NCBI GenBank assembly: GCA_964350695.1 | Contig: CAYGKM010000003.1 | Coordinates: 1 to 64,000 of the forward strand | Direction: 5' to 3' | Origin: TMED27 sp964350695 | GTDB taxonomy: Bacteria > Pseudomonadota > Alphaproteobacteria > Micavibrionales > Micavibrionaceae | Length of the DNA: 64,000 nucleotides | Shown: positions 1-8,451 of the stretch, piece by piece | Position numbering within the stretch: the stretch's first letter is position 1 | Layout: every line of letters starts with the position of its first letter | The notes under the pieces: model-generated | Seen by the model: the letters and a program-made list of their open reading frames with translations, nothing else | Told to the model about the DNA's origin: nothing | Database searches by the model: none | Made by a program: the position numbers and the translations under genes

Positions 1-668
1 TCAACGCCATCATCGGCTTCTCCGAAATGATAGAACGCCAGCTCCTCGGCCCCATCGGCACAGAAAAATATCTCGAATATATCGGCGGCATCCGCGAAAG
101 CGGCGAACATCTGCTCGACCTCATCAGCGATATCCTCGATATGTCCAAGATCGAAGCGGGAAAATACGAACTCGACCTCGAAGAAGTCAGCATCGGAAAA
201 ATTATCAAGCTGTCTGCCCATATGATGGAAGGCCGCGCCCATGATTCCGAAATTAAAATCAAAGTCGATAAAGCGCTGAATGAAGATTTAAAAATCATCG
301 CGGATCGCCGCGCGATTCTGCAAATCTGCCTGAACCTGCTCTCCAACGCCGTAAAATTCTCAAAGGAAAAAGGCGTGATACAGGTTAAATGCATCGAGCG
401 TGAAAATTATTTATCCCTCAAGGTCATTGATAACGGTATCGGCATCCCCGCCAATAAACTCGCCAACATCACGCGCCCCTTTGAGCAAGTCTCCTCTTCA
501 TACGCCAGAGACCATGAAGGATCCGGCCTCGGCCTTTCCATCACAAAAGACCTGACCGAAATGCACGGCGGCTCATTATTTATTGAATCAAAAATAGATG
601 TCGGAACAACGGTCACTATTCGCCTGCCTTATGATGCCCACGAAGCTAGAAAGCTTAAAAAAGCTTAG
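1..668 (+). CDS. Sensor histidine kinase, C-terminal part (5' end outside window)
   Basis: The reading frame is open to the left edge and starts with NAIIGFSEM. This is the segment that follows the phosphoacceptor H-box of HisKA domains, so the catalytic histidine and all sensory domains lie outside the window. The visible part holds the rest of the dimerisation helices (through DLISDILDMSKIEAGK) and a complete HATPase domain with N-box NLLSNAVKFS, G1 box DNGIGIP and G2 box GSGLGLS. It autophosphorylates and signals to a response regulator. No cognate regulator is adjacent, so the pathway is unknown. The 3' end overlaps the convergent SDR gene by 14 bases. A methionine in frame at base 27 is internal to the HisKA domain and is not the start. 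Confidence 0.93.
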   Translation, partial: NAIIGFSEMIERQLLGPIGTEKYLEYIGGIRESGEHLLDLISDILDMSKIEAGKYELDLEEVSIGKIIKLSAHMMEGRAHDSEIKIKVDKALNEDLKIIADRRAILQICLNLLSNAVKFSKEKGVIQVKCIERENYLSLKVIDNGIGIPANKLANITRPFEQVSSSYARDHEGSGLGLSITKDLTEMHGGSLFIESKIDVGTTVTIRLPYDAHEARKLKKA

Positions 669-1581
669 ATTTCCCTTTAAACATCGACACCGCATATTCC
701 TCCGCTTCCAAGCACGCCTTTAAGCCATCACGGAAATTTTTATATTTCAGCTCAACGCCCAGCTCATCTTTGATTTTCTGATTACTCACGCGCTTATTAT
801 CCTTGTAAAAACTCCGCACAATCGGCGACATATCCGCCTCTTCAAACGGAATAAGCGGCGGCACAGGCCGCCCCAAAAGCATGCACGCATGCGCAATCAC
901 TTCATGGCTGGGTGCGGATTCATCATCACTCACATTATAAACTGCGCCCGGATGAGGCCGCGCCATAGATGCCAATAAAACCTGAATAATATCCTCCACA
1001 TGAATACGGCTGAACGCATGACCCGGTTTGTTAATTCGCCGCGCCGCGCCCGCGCGGATAGTATCCAGCGCGCTGCGGCCCGGTCCATAAATACCCGATA
1101 ATCTGAAAAAATGAACCGGCAATCCATGCGCATCCAACAAAGATCGCCACTGCTCCTCTGCTCTTACCCGCCGCGAGCCCCGTTGACTTGACGGACTAAT
1201 CTCTGTCGTTTCATCAACCCAGCCGCCATTTTGATCTCCATAAACCCCGGTCGTCGACAAATACCCCACCCATTCAAGCGAACGTATTTTCAAGATATCC
1301 TGCGCATGCGCTAAATATGTGGGGTCGCCGTCATCGCCGGGCGGCGTGGAAATCAAAAGATGCGTCACGCCGTCCAAAACATATAAAGGATCAGCCAGCG
1401 GCATACGGTAATCGAAAATATGCGCCTCTACGCCGCGCTCGATAAGCGCCTCTCTTTTTTCAAGATCGCGCGTAGTGCCGGATATTTCAACGCCTTGAAG
1501 CTGCGACAGCTCATGCCCCAGATAATCGCAAGTATATCCGTATCCAAAACAGAATAATTTCGTGAATTCACGATTCTTCAT
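655..1581 (-). CDS. NAD(P)-binding SDR-family (epimerase/dehydratase-like) protein, YeeZ type
   Basis: 308 residues. The N-terminal FCFGYGYTCDYLG matches the glycine-rich nucleotide loop seen in YeeZ-like extended SDR proteins. A Rossmann fold follows, with STTGVYGD (about residues 109-116) in the place of the catalytic Ser/Thr strand and FFRLSGIYGPGR (about 157-168) resembling the substrate-side segment of NAD-dependent epimerases. A clear YxxxK pair is not obvious. Members of this family are annotated as NAD-dependent epimerase/dehydratase, but the substrate is unknown and sugar metabolism is only an inference. It is transcribed toward the histidine kinase gene and overlaps its 3' end by 14 bases. 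The GST gene lies 25 bases upstream on the same strand, so the two may be cotranscribed. Confidence 0.85.
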   Translation of the reverse strand: MKNREFTKLFCFGYGYTCDYLGHELSQLQGVEISGTTRDLEKREALIERGVEAHIFDYRMPLADPLYVLDGVTHLLISTPPGDDGDPTYLAHAQDILKIRSLEWVGYLSTTGVYGDQNGGWVDETTEISPSSQRGSRRVRAEEQWRSLLDAHGLPVHFFRLSGIYGPGRSALDTIRAGAARRINKPGHAFSRIHVEDIIQVLLASMARPHPGAVYNVSDDESAPSHEVIAHACMLLGRPVPPLIPFEEADMSPIVRSFYKDNKRVSNQKIKDELGVELKYKNFRDGLKACLEAEEYAVSMFKGKSKLF

Positions 1582-1606
1582 CTACCAAATGCTCTCTATT
1601 ATACGC

Positions 1607-2275
1607 CTACGCGCCTATAACTTCATACTCTTGCGCCGGAGCGAAACCTGGAATCCGGTCCTCCAACAAAGGTTTGAAGCTGTCCCTGCTCTTTACTTTT
1701 TCATACCAGCTTCGCGCGGCTTCATGTTCTTCCCATGGCACATCCCCGATATAATCAATCGTAGACAAATGTGCCGCGGCGGCAATATCGGCTAATGAGA
1801 ACTTAGAGCCCGCAAGCCATTCCCGTTTCTCCGTAAGGAATCCTATATAATCCAGATGATAATGAATATTGGCGTGACCGGCGCGGATAGACGGACCATG
1901 CGGCTCACCGAGCTTCAAGAAGCGCTTCATCAATTTCTCACCGACAATATTCTCGGTAACTTCACGGTTAAATTTAACATCAAACCAGCTCACAAGGCGG
2001 CGCACTTCCGCGCGCTGCACAGGATCAGTGCCAAGCAAATTCACCTCGGGATAAACTTCTTCCAGATATTCGCAAATAACTTGGGAATTCGCGAGCGTGG
2101 TGCCGTCCTTTTCAACCAAAACCGGCACATCCCCTGCAGGGTTAAGCGCCAAGAACTCTGTACGGCGCTCCCACACTTTTTCAATCTGCAACTCGAAAGC
2201 CAAATTCTTTTCGCTCAAGATCATTCTGACCTTGCGAGAATAAGGGTGCAACCATAGATGAAACAATGTTCTCAT
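1607..2275 (-). CDS. Glutathione S-transferase family protein
   Basis: 222 residues with the two-domain GST layout. The N-terminal thioredoxin-like domain has HPYSRKVRM (active-site Ser in the usual SxxSRKV position), the cis-Pro segment DVPVLVEKDG and the glutathione-binding NSQVICEYLE. The C-terminal domain is all-helical and contains the N-capping-box region LAGSKFSLADIAAAAHL. Such enzymes conjugate or reduce electrophiles with glutathione, and the specific substrate cannot be read from the sequence. The gene sits upstream of and codirectional with the SDR gene. Start ATG at 2275. About 90 bases separate it from the b561-YceI gene behind it. Confidence 0.93.
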   Translation of the reverse strand: MRTLFHLWLHPYSRKVRMILSEKNLAFELQIEKVWERRTEFLALNPAGDVPVLVEKDGTTLANSQVICEYLEEVYPEVNLLGTDPVQRAEVRRLVSWFDVKFNREVTENIVGEKLMKRFLKLGEPHGPSIRAGHANIHYHLDYIGFLTEKREWLAGSKFSLADIAAAAHLSTIDYIGDVPWEEHEAARSWYEKVKSRDSFKPLLEDRIPGFAPAQEYEVIGA

Positions 2276-2366
2276 GCCCTTACCTTAGACCAGATTTAAG
2301 AGTATGTGCAATCACGATTTACCTTAAACACCTGTTTTTAAAAGCAATCAAATGCATAACGCTTCA

Positions 2367-3596
2367 CTACTGGGTCACGCCGTGATGTGCAGTGAATTGA
2401 ATTTGAATTTTTACATCATTCCCAATGGCTTCCGTGGTTTGCCACGCGCCTTGCCCCACACCAAAGTCGAGACGTTTTAAGCTCAATTCCGCGCTCATAT
2501 CCGCTTTTTGCACGCCGCTTTCCTTTTGAGAAATATTCAAAGTAAAAGGAAAGCGCAGCGGCAAAGTCACATCTCTGACGCTTAAACGCCCATCAACCTC
2601 ATACCGATTCGCATCAATCTTCTTAAAGGATTGCCCCTCGAATATAATCTTCGGAAAACGCTCCACGGCAAACCAATCGCCGCCGCGTGATTTATCATTC
2701 CGCTCCTCACTGCCTGTATCTAAAGAAGCCGCATCAATCTCGATCCGCACTGAAGCATTCGCCAAATCATCAGGGTCAAAAATAATGCGTCCGCCCCACG
2801 ATTCAAAAGAGCCACTGATTGTCTTCCCATACTGAACATATTCAAGACCGACCAACCTTCCCTCAGGTTCAATGACCCATTCGTGACCCGTCGCTTCGGG
2901 CGCATAGGAAACATCCGTTTGATCGTCAATATCACTCGAAACGGCCTGACGCGGAATAGCTTCAGAACTCGATTCACCGCCAAGCGAGAAATATGCCATC
3001 ACGCCAATAGCCACAGTAAAGAGCGCGAGCAAAGGAAGCACAATCACCATATGACCGCCCATGCGCCTTAGCGTACTGTCACGTTCTATGATGTGGTGCT
3101 TCAATGCCCCCGCAATATGAAGCGCCACTGCCGCAAGAAGCCCATATGCGAACAACCCGTGAAGCTGTTTAAACACCCCCGCAAGCGCCTCATCTTTAGG
3201 GACAATTTGCGGCATCTCAAAAAGCCCGAAAAACGAAGCCGGATGCTCACCCGCATTTGACATGAGCCAACCGGATAAAGGCATCCCGAGTATACATATA
3301 TAAAATACGATATGTATCGTTTTTGATAAAAATCGTTCCCAGACCGCATGGGCTTTTAATGCTGGCGGCGGCGCAGAAATAAACCGCCACATCAGGCGCA
3401 TGACCCCCAGCCCCAAAATCAATAAACCGAATGACTTATGAAACCCATAAACCTCCAGCTTAAAGGGGCTGAAGGAAACACCCTCCATCCAAAACCCCAT
3501 ACCCAGCAACCCAAGTATGACCAGCGCCATAAACCAATGGAAGCTGCGGGCAATGCTGCCGTACTGACTTTCTGTGTTTTTAAAGGGGTGAGTCAT
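2367..3596 (-). CDS. Cytochrome b561-YceI domain fusion protein
   Basis: 409 residues with two recognisable halves. Residues 1 to about 215 are a di-haem cytochrome b561: YGSIARSFHWFMA opens the first helix, with further membrane helices carrying histidines (GFHKSFGLL, FKQLHGLFAYG, VALHIAGALKHH). Residues from about 225 to the end are a YceI lipocalin-like domain (HEWVIEPEGRLVGLEYVQYG, VRDVTLPLRFPF). YceI proteins bind polyisoprenoids in a hydrophobic barrel, while bacterial b561 proteins move electrons between quinones and periplasmic acceptors. The fusion places the barrel in the periplasm, tethered to a quinone-reactive membrane domain. A separate YceI gene lies just upstream on the same strand (15 bases), so the two are probably one operon. 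Confidence 0.93.
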   Translation of the reverse strand: MTHPFKNTESQYGSIARSFHWFMALVILGLLGMGFWMEGVSFSPFKLEVYGFHKSFGLLILGLGVMRLMWRFISAPPPALKAHAVWERFLSKTIHIVFYICILGMPLSGWLMSNAGEHPASFFGLFEMPQIVPKDEALAGVFKQLHGLFAYGLLAAVALHIAGALKHHIIERDSTLRRMGGHMVIVLPLLALFTVAIGVMAYFSLGGESSSEAIPRQAVSSDIDDQTDVSYAPEATGHEWVIEPEGRLVGLEYVQYGKTISGSFESWGGRIIFDPDDLANASVRIEIDAASLDTGSEERNDKSRGGDWFAVERFPKIIFEGQSFKKIDANRYEVDGRLSVRDVTLPLRFPFTLNISQKESGVQKADMSAELSLKRLDFGVGQGAWQTTEAIGNDVKIQIQFTAHHGVTQ

Positions 3597-3611
3597 TGCC
3601 CCGATAACGCC

Positions 3612-4220
3612 CTAGTTCGTGCCGGCGGCTTCACCGCCCAACTCTTCACGCAGCCCCTCAACTTCGATCTGTATCTTCACGTCATCCCCAACCATCGGAA
3701 GACCATAATTCATTCCGAAATCAGACCGCTTCAATGAACCGGCTGCACTGAACCCTGACACATATTTGCTGCTAAAGGGATGCACATCGGATTTATTATG
3801 AACCACATCAAGCGTCACAGGCTTGGTGACGCCAAGCAAAGTCAAATCTCCGGTCATTTTTCCGGTATTCTCGCCCGTGATCTCAAATGCTGTGCTTTTA
3901 AAAGTCATAGTAGGGAATTTCTCGACATCGAAGAAATCCGCATTCTTCATATGCTCGTCCCATTTTTCATCATCCATATCAATCCCCGCAGTTTGAATAG
4001 TCACGTCCACAGAAGACTTCGCGGGCTCTTCGCGGTTGAAAACAAATCCACCGTCAAAATCCAGAAACTTCCCATGGGAATGGGAAAAGCCCAAATGGCT
4101 GACAGAGAAAATAATCTGCGTATGCGCCTTATCAAAACTATAATTTTCAATCTGCGCAAAGGCTTGTGAAGGAAGGAAAAGCGCCGCTACCGCCGCCGTC
4201 GTTAGTATAAATTTCTGCAT
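3612..4220 (-). CDS. YceI family periplasmic protein
   Basis: 202 residues. A signal peptide ends at SQAFA (about residue 22) and is followed by a full YceI domain that starts with YSFDKAHTQIIFSVSHLGFSH, the usual opening of the family. Known YceI proteins bind long polyisoprenoid chains such as ubiquinone precursors in the periplasm. Its partner is the b561-YceI fusion 15 bases downstream, a frequent pairing in proteobacteria. Start ATG at 4220 follows the ribosome-site-like GGAGATT in the upstream leader. Confidence 0.93.
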   Translation of the reverse strand: MQKFILTTAAVAALFLPSQAFAQIENYSFDKAHTQIIFSVSHLGFSHSHGKFLDFDGGFVFNREEPAKSSVDVTIQTAGIDMDDEKWDEHMKNADFFDVEKFPTMTFKSTAFEITGENTGKMTGDLTLLGVTKPVTLDVVHNKSDVHPFSSKYVSGFSAAGSLKRSDFGMNYGLPMVGDDVKIQIEVEGLREELGGEAAGTN

Positions 4221-4287
4221 AATAATCTCCTGATAAAAACGGCGTAATAGCCCATAACAAATACATATAGTGCGGGCTTACCGCGCC

Positions 4288-4497
4288 TCAAGATACACCG
4301 AAATAAAGCTGGTACATATAAACAAATGCATATGCCCCTAGCGCCGCCAAACCCCAATTCAACAGCCCGAACTTCCATTTCAAACTCTGATCGCTCAAAA
4401 GCTCTTCTCGGCTTTTATGCCGTAACAGAAAATGCAGCACCATTATCCCGAAGATAAAGCCGCCAAAAAAACCCAATATGCCCATAACATAGACCAT
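4288..4497 (-). CDS. Small two-helix membrane protein of unknown function
   Basis: 69 residues. Two hydrophobic stretches (about 1-24 and 46-66) flank a short charged loop, HKSREELLSDQSLKWK. No family is recognised. It lies upstream of the yceI gene on the same strand with a gap of 67 bases and is divergent from uppP, whose start is 48 bases away. Coding status is supported by the well-formed helix-loop-helix pattern and by filling the space between two good genes, but it is short and the call is moderate. Confidence 0.6.
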   Translation of the reverse strand: MVYVMGILGFFGGFIFGIMVLHFLLRHKSREELLSDQSLKWKFGLLNWGLAALGAYAFVYMYQLYFGVS

Positions 4498-4545
4498 CCA
4501 TGTATTTTGCTTTAAATTTCATTTAAATCAAGGTACGACGTTACA

Positions 4546-5358
4546 ATGACATTACTACCCATCATCATCCTCGCGCTCATCCAAGGCCTCACGGAATTCC
4601 TCCCCGTCAGCTCAAGCGGCCATTTGGTTCTGGTTCACCACATCTTCGATAGCGGCAAAAATTGGGATCAGCGCCTGATTATGGATGTCGCGGTGCATGT
4701 CGGCACATTATTCTCCGTCTTGGTTTATTTCCGCAAAGACGTGTTGAGCATGCTTACAGGCGCGCTCGACTGGACAAAACGTGACTTTAAAACCGAAGGC
4801 GCGCAGCTTAATATCCATCTGCTCATTGCCTCTATCCCCGTGATTGCAGGTGGCTTCGCGCTTCATATCCTCAAACCTGATTGGCTGACCCTGCTGCAAG
4901 TCATGGCATGGAGCACTATTATTTTCGGGATTTTGCTTTGGATCGCAGATCGCACCCCGCAAACCGCAAAGACGCTCAGAGACATGAGCCTAAAAGACGC
5001 CGCCCTGATCGGCCTTGCGCAAACCCTTGCGCTCATCCCCGGCACAAGCCGCTCAGGGATAACCATGACAGCCTCTCGCTTTCTGGGCTATAGCCGCACA
5101 CAAAGCGCGCGCTTCTCGCTCCTCCTCGCCATCATCGCCATAAGCGGCGCAGGTACAATCGCGGGGCTGGAATTGTGGCAAAGCGGCGATATTGAACTGG
5201 GCTTCGATGCCCTGCTCGCGGCAGTTTTGTCTTTTCTTGCGGGATGGCTCTCAATCGCCCTGATGATGAAATGGCTGGAGCGATCCACCTTCACCGTTTT
5301 CGCCGTCTATCGCGTGATACTGGGCGTCGCGCTTCTGGCCATCATCTACAACGCATAA
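4546..5358 (+). CDS. uppP: Undecaprenyl-diphosphatase UppP (BacA)
   Basis: 270 residues, the usual length. Multi-helix membrane enzyme that removes a phosphate from undecaprenyl diphosphate so the lipid carrier can be reused for peptidoglycan and polysaccharide synthesis. The first conserved motif, ALIQGLTEFLPVSSSGHL (residues 10-27), holds the catalytic Glu and Ser residues. The second, PGTSRSG (165-171), holds the catalytic Arg. Both are intact. The 3' end overlaps the convergent rsmD gene by 13 bases. Confidence 0.97.
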   Translation: MTLLPIIILALIQGLTEFLPVSSSGHLVLVHHIFDSGKNWDQRLIMDVAVHVGTLFSVLVYFRKDVLSMLTGALDWTKRDFKTEGAQLNIHLLIASIPVIAGGFALHILKPDWLTLLQVMAWSTIIFGILLWIADRTPQTAKTLRDMSLKDAALIGLAQTLALIPGTSRSGITMTASRFLGYSRTQSARFSLLLAIIAISGAGTIAGLELWQSGDIELGFDALLAAVLSFLAGWLSIALMMKWLERSTFTVFAVYRVILGVALLAIIYNA

Positions 5359-5897
5359 CGCATATAAAAAATCGCCGTATCCCCATAGGTTTTCATCGAT
5401 TGAACCGCAAATGACCCTTCCAAAATCGGCGCAAAATCCTTTTCCGCCTCCACAACAATGTCGCAATCTTGCGCTAAACATCCTATTTCACCAAGTCTTT
5501 GTAAACAATCGGAAATAAGATTTTTACGATACGGTGCGTCAAGAAACACAAGGTCAAATTCAGCCGTTTTTTCGAGCAAAAATGACCCACCCAGATCCTT
5601 TAACAAAAACGCAGATTGACCCAGAGCCCCTAAGCTCTCCGCATTCGCCTTGGCAAGCCCCAAAGACACCTTCGATTTATCAATAAATGTGCAATGATCC
5701 GCGCCGCGCGACAGCGCCTCTAGCCCCAATGCACCGGTTCCGCAAAACCCGTCCAGAACTCTTGCACCATCAACCGCCCCTTGCGCCTGCAGCGCATTAA
5801 ATATCGCGCCGCGCACCTTATCCGATGTCGGGCGGATAAGATTATCCTTGGGGACCTGCAAACGTCGCCCGCCATACTCTCCGGCTACAATTCTCAT
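5346..5897 (-). CDS. rsmD: 16S rRNA (guanine966-N2)-methyltransferase RsmD
   Basis: 183 residues, full length. The opening MRIVAGEYGGRRLQVPKDN and RPTSDKVRGAIFNAL are family signatures. The SAM-binding glycine loop is VLDGFCGTGALGLEALSRGA. The catalytic motif IV reads DAPY rather than the usual DPPY/DPPF (in VFLDAPYRKN), a substitution of the first proline. It methylates G966 of 16S rRNA during small-subunit assembly. The upstream rluB-type gene ends its leader 10 bases away on the same strand, so the two rRNA-modification genes probably form one operon. Confidence 0.95.
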   Translation of the reverse strand: MRIVAGEYGGRRLQVPKDNLIRPTSDKVRGAIFNALQAQGAVDGARVLDGFCGTGALGLEALSRGADHCTFIDKSKVSLGLAKANAESLGALGQSAFLLKDLGGSFLLEKTAEFDLVFLDAPYRKNLISDCLQRLGEIGCLAQDCDIVVEAEKDFAPILEGSFAVQSMKTYGDTAIFYMRYAL

Positions 5898-5907
5898 AGA
5901 CGCATAC

Positions 5908-6657
5908 TCATGGTTTATTTTTGTAAAAGCCTTCCAACTGCCCTTTCAAGGCATGGGGCTTAATCTCTTTCACTGCTTGGCTCGGCATATTATCCAGATT
6001 AAACGGCCCGTAAGACACACGGATCAGGCGGTTAACTTTCAACCCCAACGCTTCCATAACCTTGCGAATCTCGCGGTTTTTACCCTCGCGAAGTGTCACA
6101 GAAATCCAGGTATTCGCCCCTTCTTGCTTGCCTTCAATCGCCGCTTCAATGGATTTATAATGCACATCCTTCACCGTAATCCCCGATTTCAGGGACTTAA
6201 GCCGCGCCTCATTCACCTTCCCGAACACCCGCACGCGGTATTTGCGGCTCCACCCAGTGGACGGATGCGCCAGATACTGTGCCAGCTCCCCATCATTCGT
6301 CAGAAGCAATAACCCCTCAGACGCCAAATCCAAACGCCCTACGCTCACAACACGCGGCAAAGTCGCAGGCAGGTTCTCAAACACCGTAGGCCGTCCTTGC
6401 GGGTCTTTATGTGTCGTCACAAGGCCAACTGGCTTGTGATAAAGAAAAAGCCGCGTTTCTTCCGCGCCCTGCAAAAGCCGCCCATCAACCTCTATTTTAT
6501 CGCTATCACTCACTGTAAACGCAGGGCTATCAAGCGTTTCACCGTTCACCTTCACACGCCCCGCATCAATCCAGCGCTCCGCCTCGCGGCGCGAACACAG
6601 GCCTGCCCGCGCCATACGCTTTGCAATTCTCTCATTCTTGTGGTTTTCTTCGCTCAT
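5908..6657 (-). CDS. rluB: Pseudouridine synthase, RluB/RsuA family
   Basis: 249 residues. The N-terminal S4 RNA-binding domain (RIAKRMARAGLCSRREAERW, about residues 9-28) is followed by the RsuA/RluB catalytic domain, with YHKPVGLVTTHKDPQGR and the active-site Asp in GRLDLASEGLLLLTND. It isomerises uridine in rRNA. RluB acts on 23S rRNA, and RluE/RluF/RsuA are close relatives, so the exact site is inferred. Start ATG at 6657 lies back to back with tadA: the two start codons overlap by two bases on opposite strands, so both promoters must lie inside the neighbouring coding sequences. Confidence 0.93.
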   Translation of the reverse strand: MSEENHKNERIAKRMARAGLCSRREAERWIDAGRVKVNGETLDSPAFTVSDSDKIEVDGRLLQGAEETRLFLYHKPVGLVTTHKDPQGRPTVFENLPATLPRVVSVGRLDLASEGLLLLTNDGELAQYLAHPSTGWSRKYRVRVFGKVNEARLKSLKSGITVKDVHYKSIEAAIEGKQEGANTWISVTLREGKNREIRKVMEALGLKVNRLIRVSYGPFNLDNMPSQAVKEIKPHALKGQLEGFYKNKP

Positions 6658-7120
6658 GGATCAAGACCTTATATACATGAAAGCCGCTTTGGAAGAGGCA
6701 AATGCAGCCGCCGGACGCGAGGAAGTACCGATTGGCGCAGTTTTGGTGCACGCCGAGTCAGGGCAAATCATCGCCCGCGCCGGCAACCGCACCCGCGAAC
6801 TCAGCGACCCCACCGCCCATGCCGAAATCCTGTGCATCCGCGAGGCCTGCGAAAAATCAGGCACACAGCGGATCCCCGGCCATGATCTCTATGTCACATT
6901 AGAGCCCTGCGCAATGTGCGCCGCCGCCATATCATTTGCCCGCGTGAACCGGGTCATCTTCGGCGCAATCGACGCAAAAGGCGGCGGCATTCTCCATGGC
7001 GGAAAATTCTATGAACAACCCACATGCCATCACCGCCCCGAAATTTCTCACGGCGCAATGTATGATGAATGCGGTCAGATTTTGAAGGAGTTTTTTAAGA
7101 CCAAACGCAATAATACCTAA
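6656..7120 (+). CDS. tadA: tRNA-specific adenosine deaminase TadA
   Basis: Converts A34 to inosine in the tRNA-Arg(ACG) wobble position. The zinc site is complete: HAEILCI with His and catalytic Glu, then PCAMCAAA with both zinc cysteines. The family length is met (about 154 residues from ATG 6656). An in-frame ATG at 6638 would add six residues and increase the overlap with the divergent rluB gene. I chose 6656 because homologues begin a few residues before the helix YMKAALEEA. It ends three bases before the convergent purD stop, leaving no room for a terminator. Confidence 0.95.
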   Translation: MDQDLIYMKAALEEANAAAGREEVPIGAVLVHAESGQIIARAGNRTRELSDPTAHAEILCIREACEKSGTQRIPGHDLYVTLEPCAMCAAAISFARVNRVIFGAIDAKGGGILHGGKFYEQPTCHHRPEISHGAMYDECGQILKEFFKTKRNNT

Positions 7121-7123
7121 ACG

Positions 7124-8416
7124 TTAAGCAGCTTTGCTCGCTTTTATGGCGCGCCAACCAATATCTTTGCGATAAAAGCCCTCAGGCCAATCAATCGTTG
7201 CCGCCGCTTTATAGGCATTGGCTTGCGCCTCGGCGATCGTGTCACCCAAAGACGTAATCCCAAGCACTCGGCCCCCAATACTCACAAGCTGCCCGTCTTT
7301 ATTATGCGTCGTCCCTGCATGAAAAAGCGTTGTCTGCTTAACGTCCTGTACACCCAAAACATCTTTAATGACCGTATTCTTCGGATAATCCCCCGGATAA
7401 CCCTTCGTCGCCATCACAACGCAGAGCGCCGTTTTCTCGCTCCATGTGACTTTACCCCGCACTTCATCCAATGCCCCGCGCGCACCCGCATGCAAAATCT
7501 CCAGCACATCGCCCTGCAAACGCATCATCATCGGCTGACATTCAGGATCACCGAACCGCACATTATATTCAATCAATTTCGGCTCGCCGCGCACCACCAT
7601 AAGCCCCGCATATAAAACGCCCGTAAACGGCGCGCCCTCGGCTGCCATCGCCTTAATTGTCGGCTCGATAATGCGGTGAATAATTTTTTCTTCAAGCTCG
7701 GCGGTCATGAAATGCGCAGGGCTATACGCCCCCATCCCGCCTGTATTTGGGCCTTCATCACCGTCAAAGGCGCGTTTATGATCCTGCGCCGAAGTCAGCG
7801 GCAACATCGTCTTGCCATCCGCCAACGCAAAATAGCTGAGCTCCTCTCCGTTCATAAATTCTTCAATCACAATTTCCGCGCCCGCAGAGCCGAACGCATC
7901 CCCCGAAAGCATCTCGCGCGCCGCTTCAATGGCTTCGTCTTTGCTCTCGCAGATAATAACGCCCTTACCCGCCGCCAAACCATCGGCCTTCACAACAACA
8001 TTGCCGAGCTGTTTCTCGATAAACCTCTTCGCCAATACAAAATCCGTAAACCGCCCATAAGCCGCCGTCGGAATATCGTATTTCGCACAAAGGTCTTTCA
8101 TAAACCCTTTCGATCCCTCAAGCTGAGCGGCTTTTTGGTCTGGCCCAAACACAAGAATGCCCGCTTTCTTTAATTCATCCGCCAAACCTAAAACAAGCGG
8201 CACTTCAGGCCCCACCACAACCAAATCAATGGCCTTATCTTTCGCAAACGCAACCAGCGCAGATACATCATCCGCCGCAATATCAACGCATTCCGCACAA
8301 TCCTCAATGCCCGCATTTCCGGGCGCACAATATAGTGTTGCGCATTTCTCCGATGCCGTTAAAGCCCACGCCAATGCATGTTCACGACCACCAGATCCCA
8401 CCAATAATACCTTCAT
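7124..8416 (-). CDS. purD: Phosphoribosylamine-glycine ligase PurD
   Basis: 430 residues, full length. Second step of purine synthesis: joins glycine to phosphoribosylamine with ATP. N-terminal domain opens with KVLLVGSGGREHALAWAL. The ATP-grasp domain contains VVKADGLAAGKGV, and the conserved NVRFGDPECQPMM lies at about residues 286-298. It is transcribed in the same direction as putA, whose stop is 35 bases upstream, so transcription from putA may continue into purD. Confidence 0.97.
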   Translation of the reverse strand: MKVLLVGSGGREHALAWALTASEKCATLYCAPGNAGIEDCAECVDIAADDVSALVAFAKDKAIDLVVVGPEVPLVLGLADELKKAGILVFGPDQKAAQLEGSKGFMKDLCAKYDIPTAAYGRFTDFVLAKRFIEKQLGNVVVKADGLAAGKGVIICESKDEAIEAAREMLSGDAFGSAGAEIVIEEFMNGEELSYFALADGKTMLPLTSAQDHKRAFDGDEGPNTGGMGAYSPAHFMTAELEEKIIHRIIEPTIKAMAAEGAPFTGVLYAGLMVVRGEPKLIEYNVRFGDPECQPMMMRLQGDVLEILHAGARGALDEVRGKVTWSEKTALCVVMATKGYPGDYPKNTVIKDVLGVQDVKQTTLFHAGTTHNKDGQLVSIGGRVLGITSLGDTIAEAQANAYKAAATIDWPEGFYRKDIGWRAIKASKAA

Positions 8417-8451
8417 TCTTTACTCCTACTTAAGATAACTCTAATATACAT

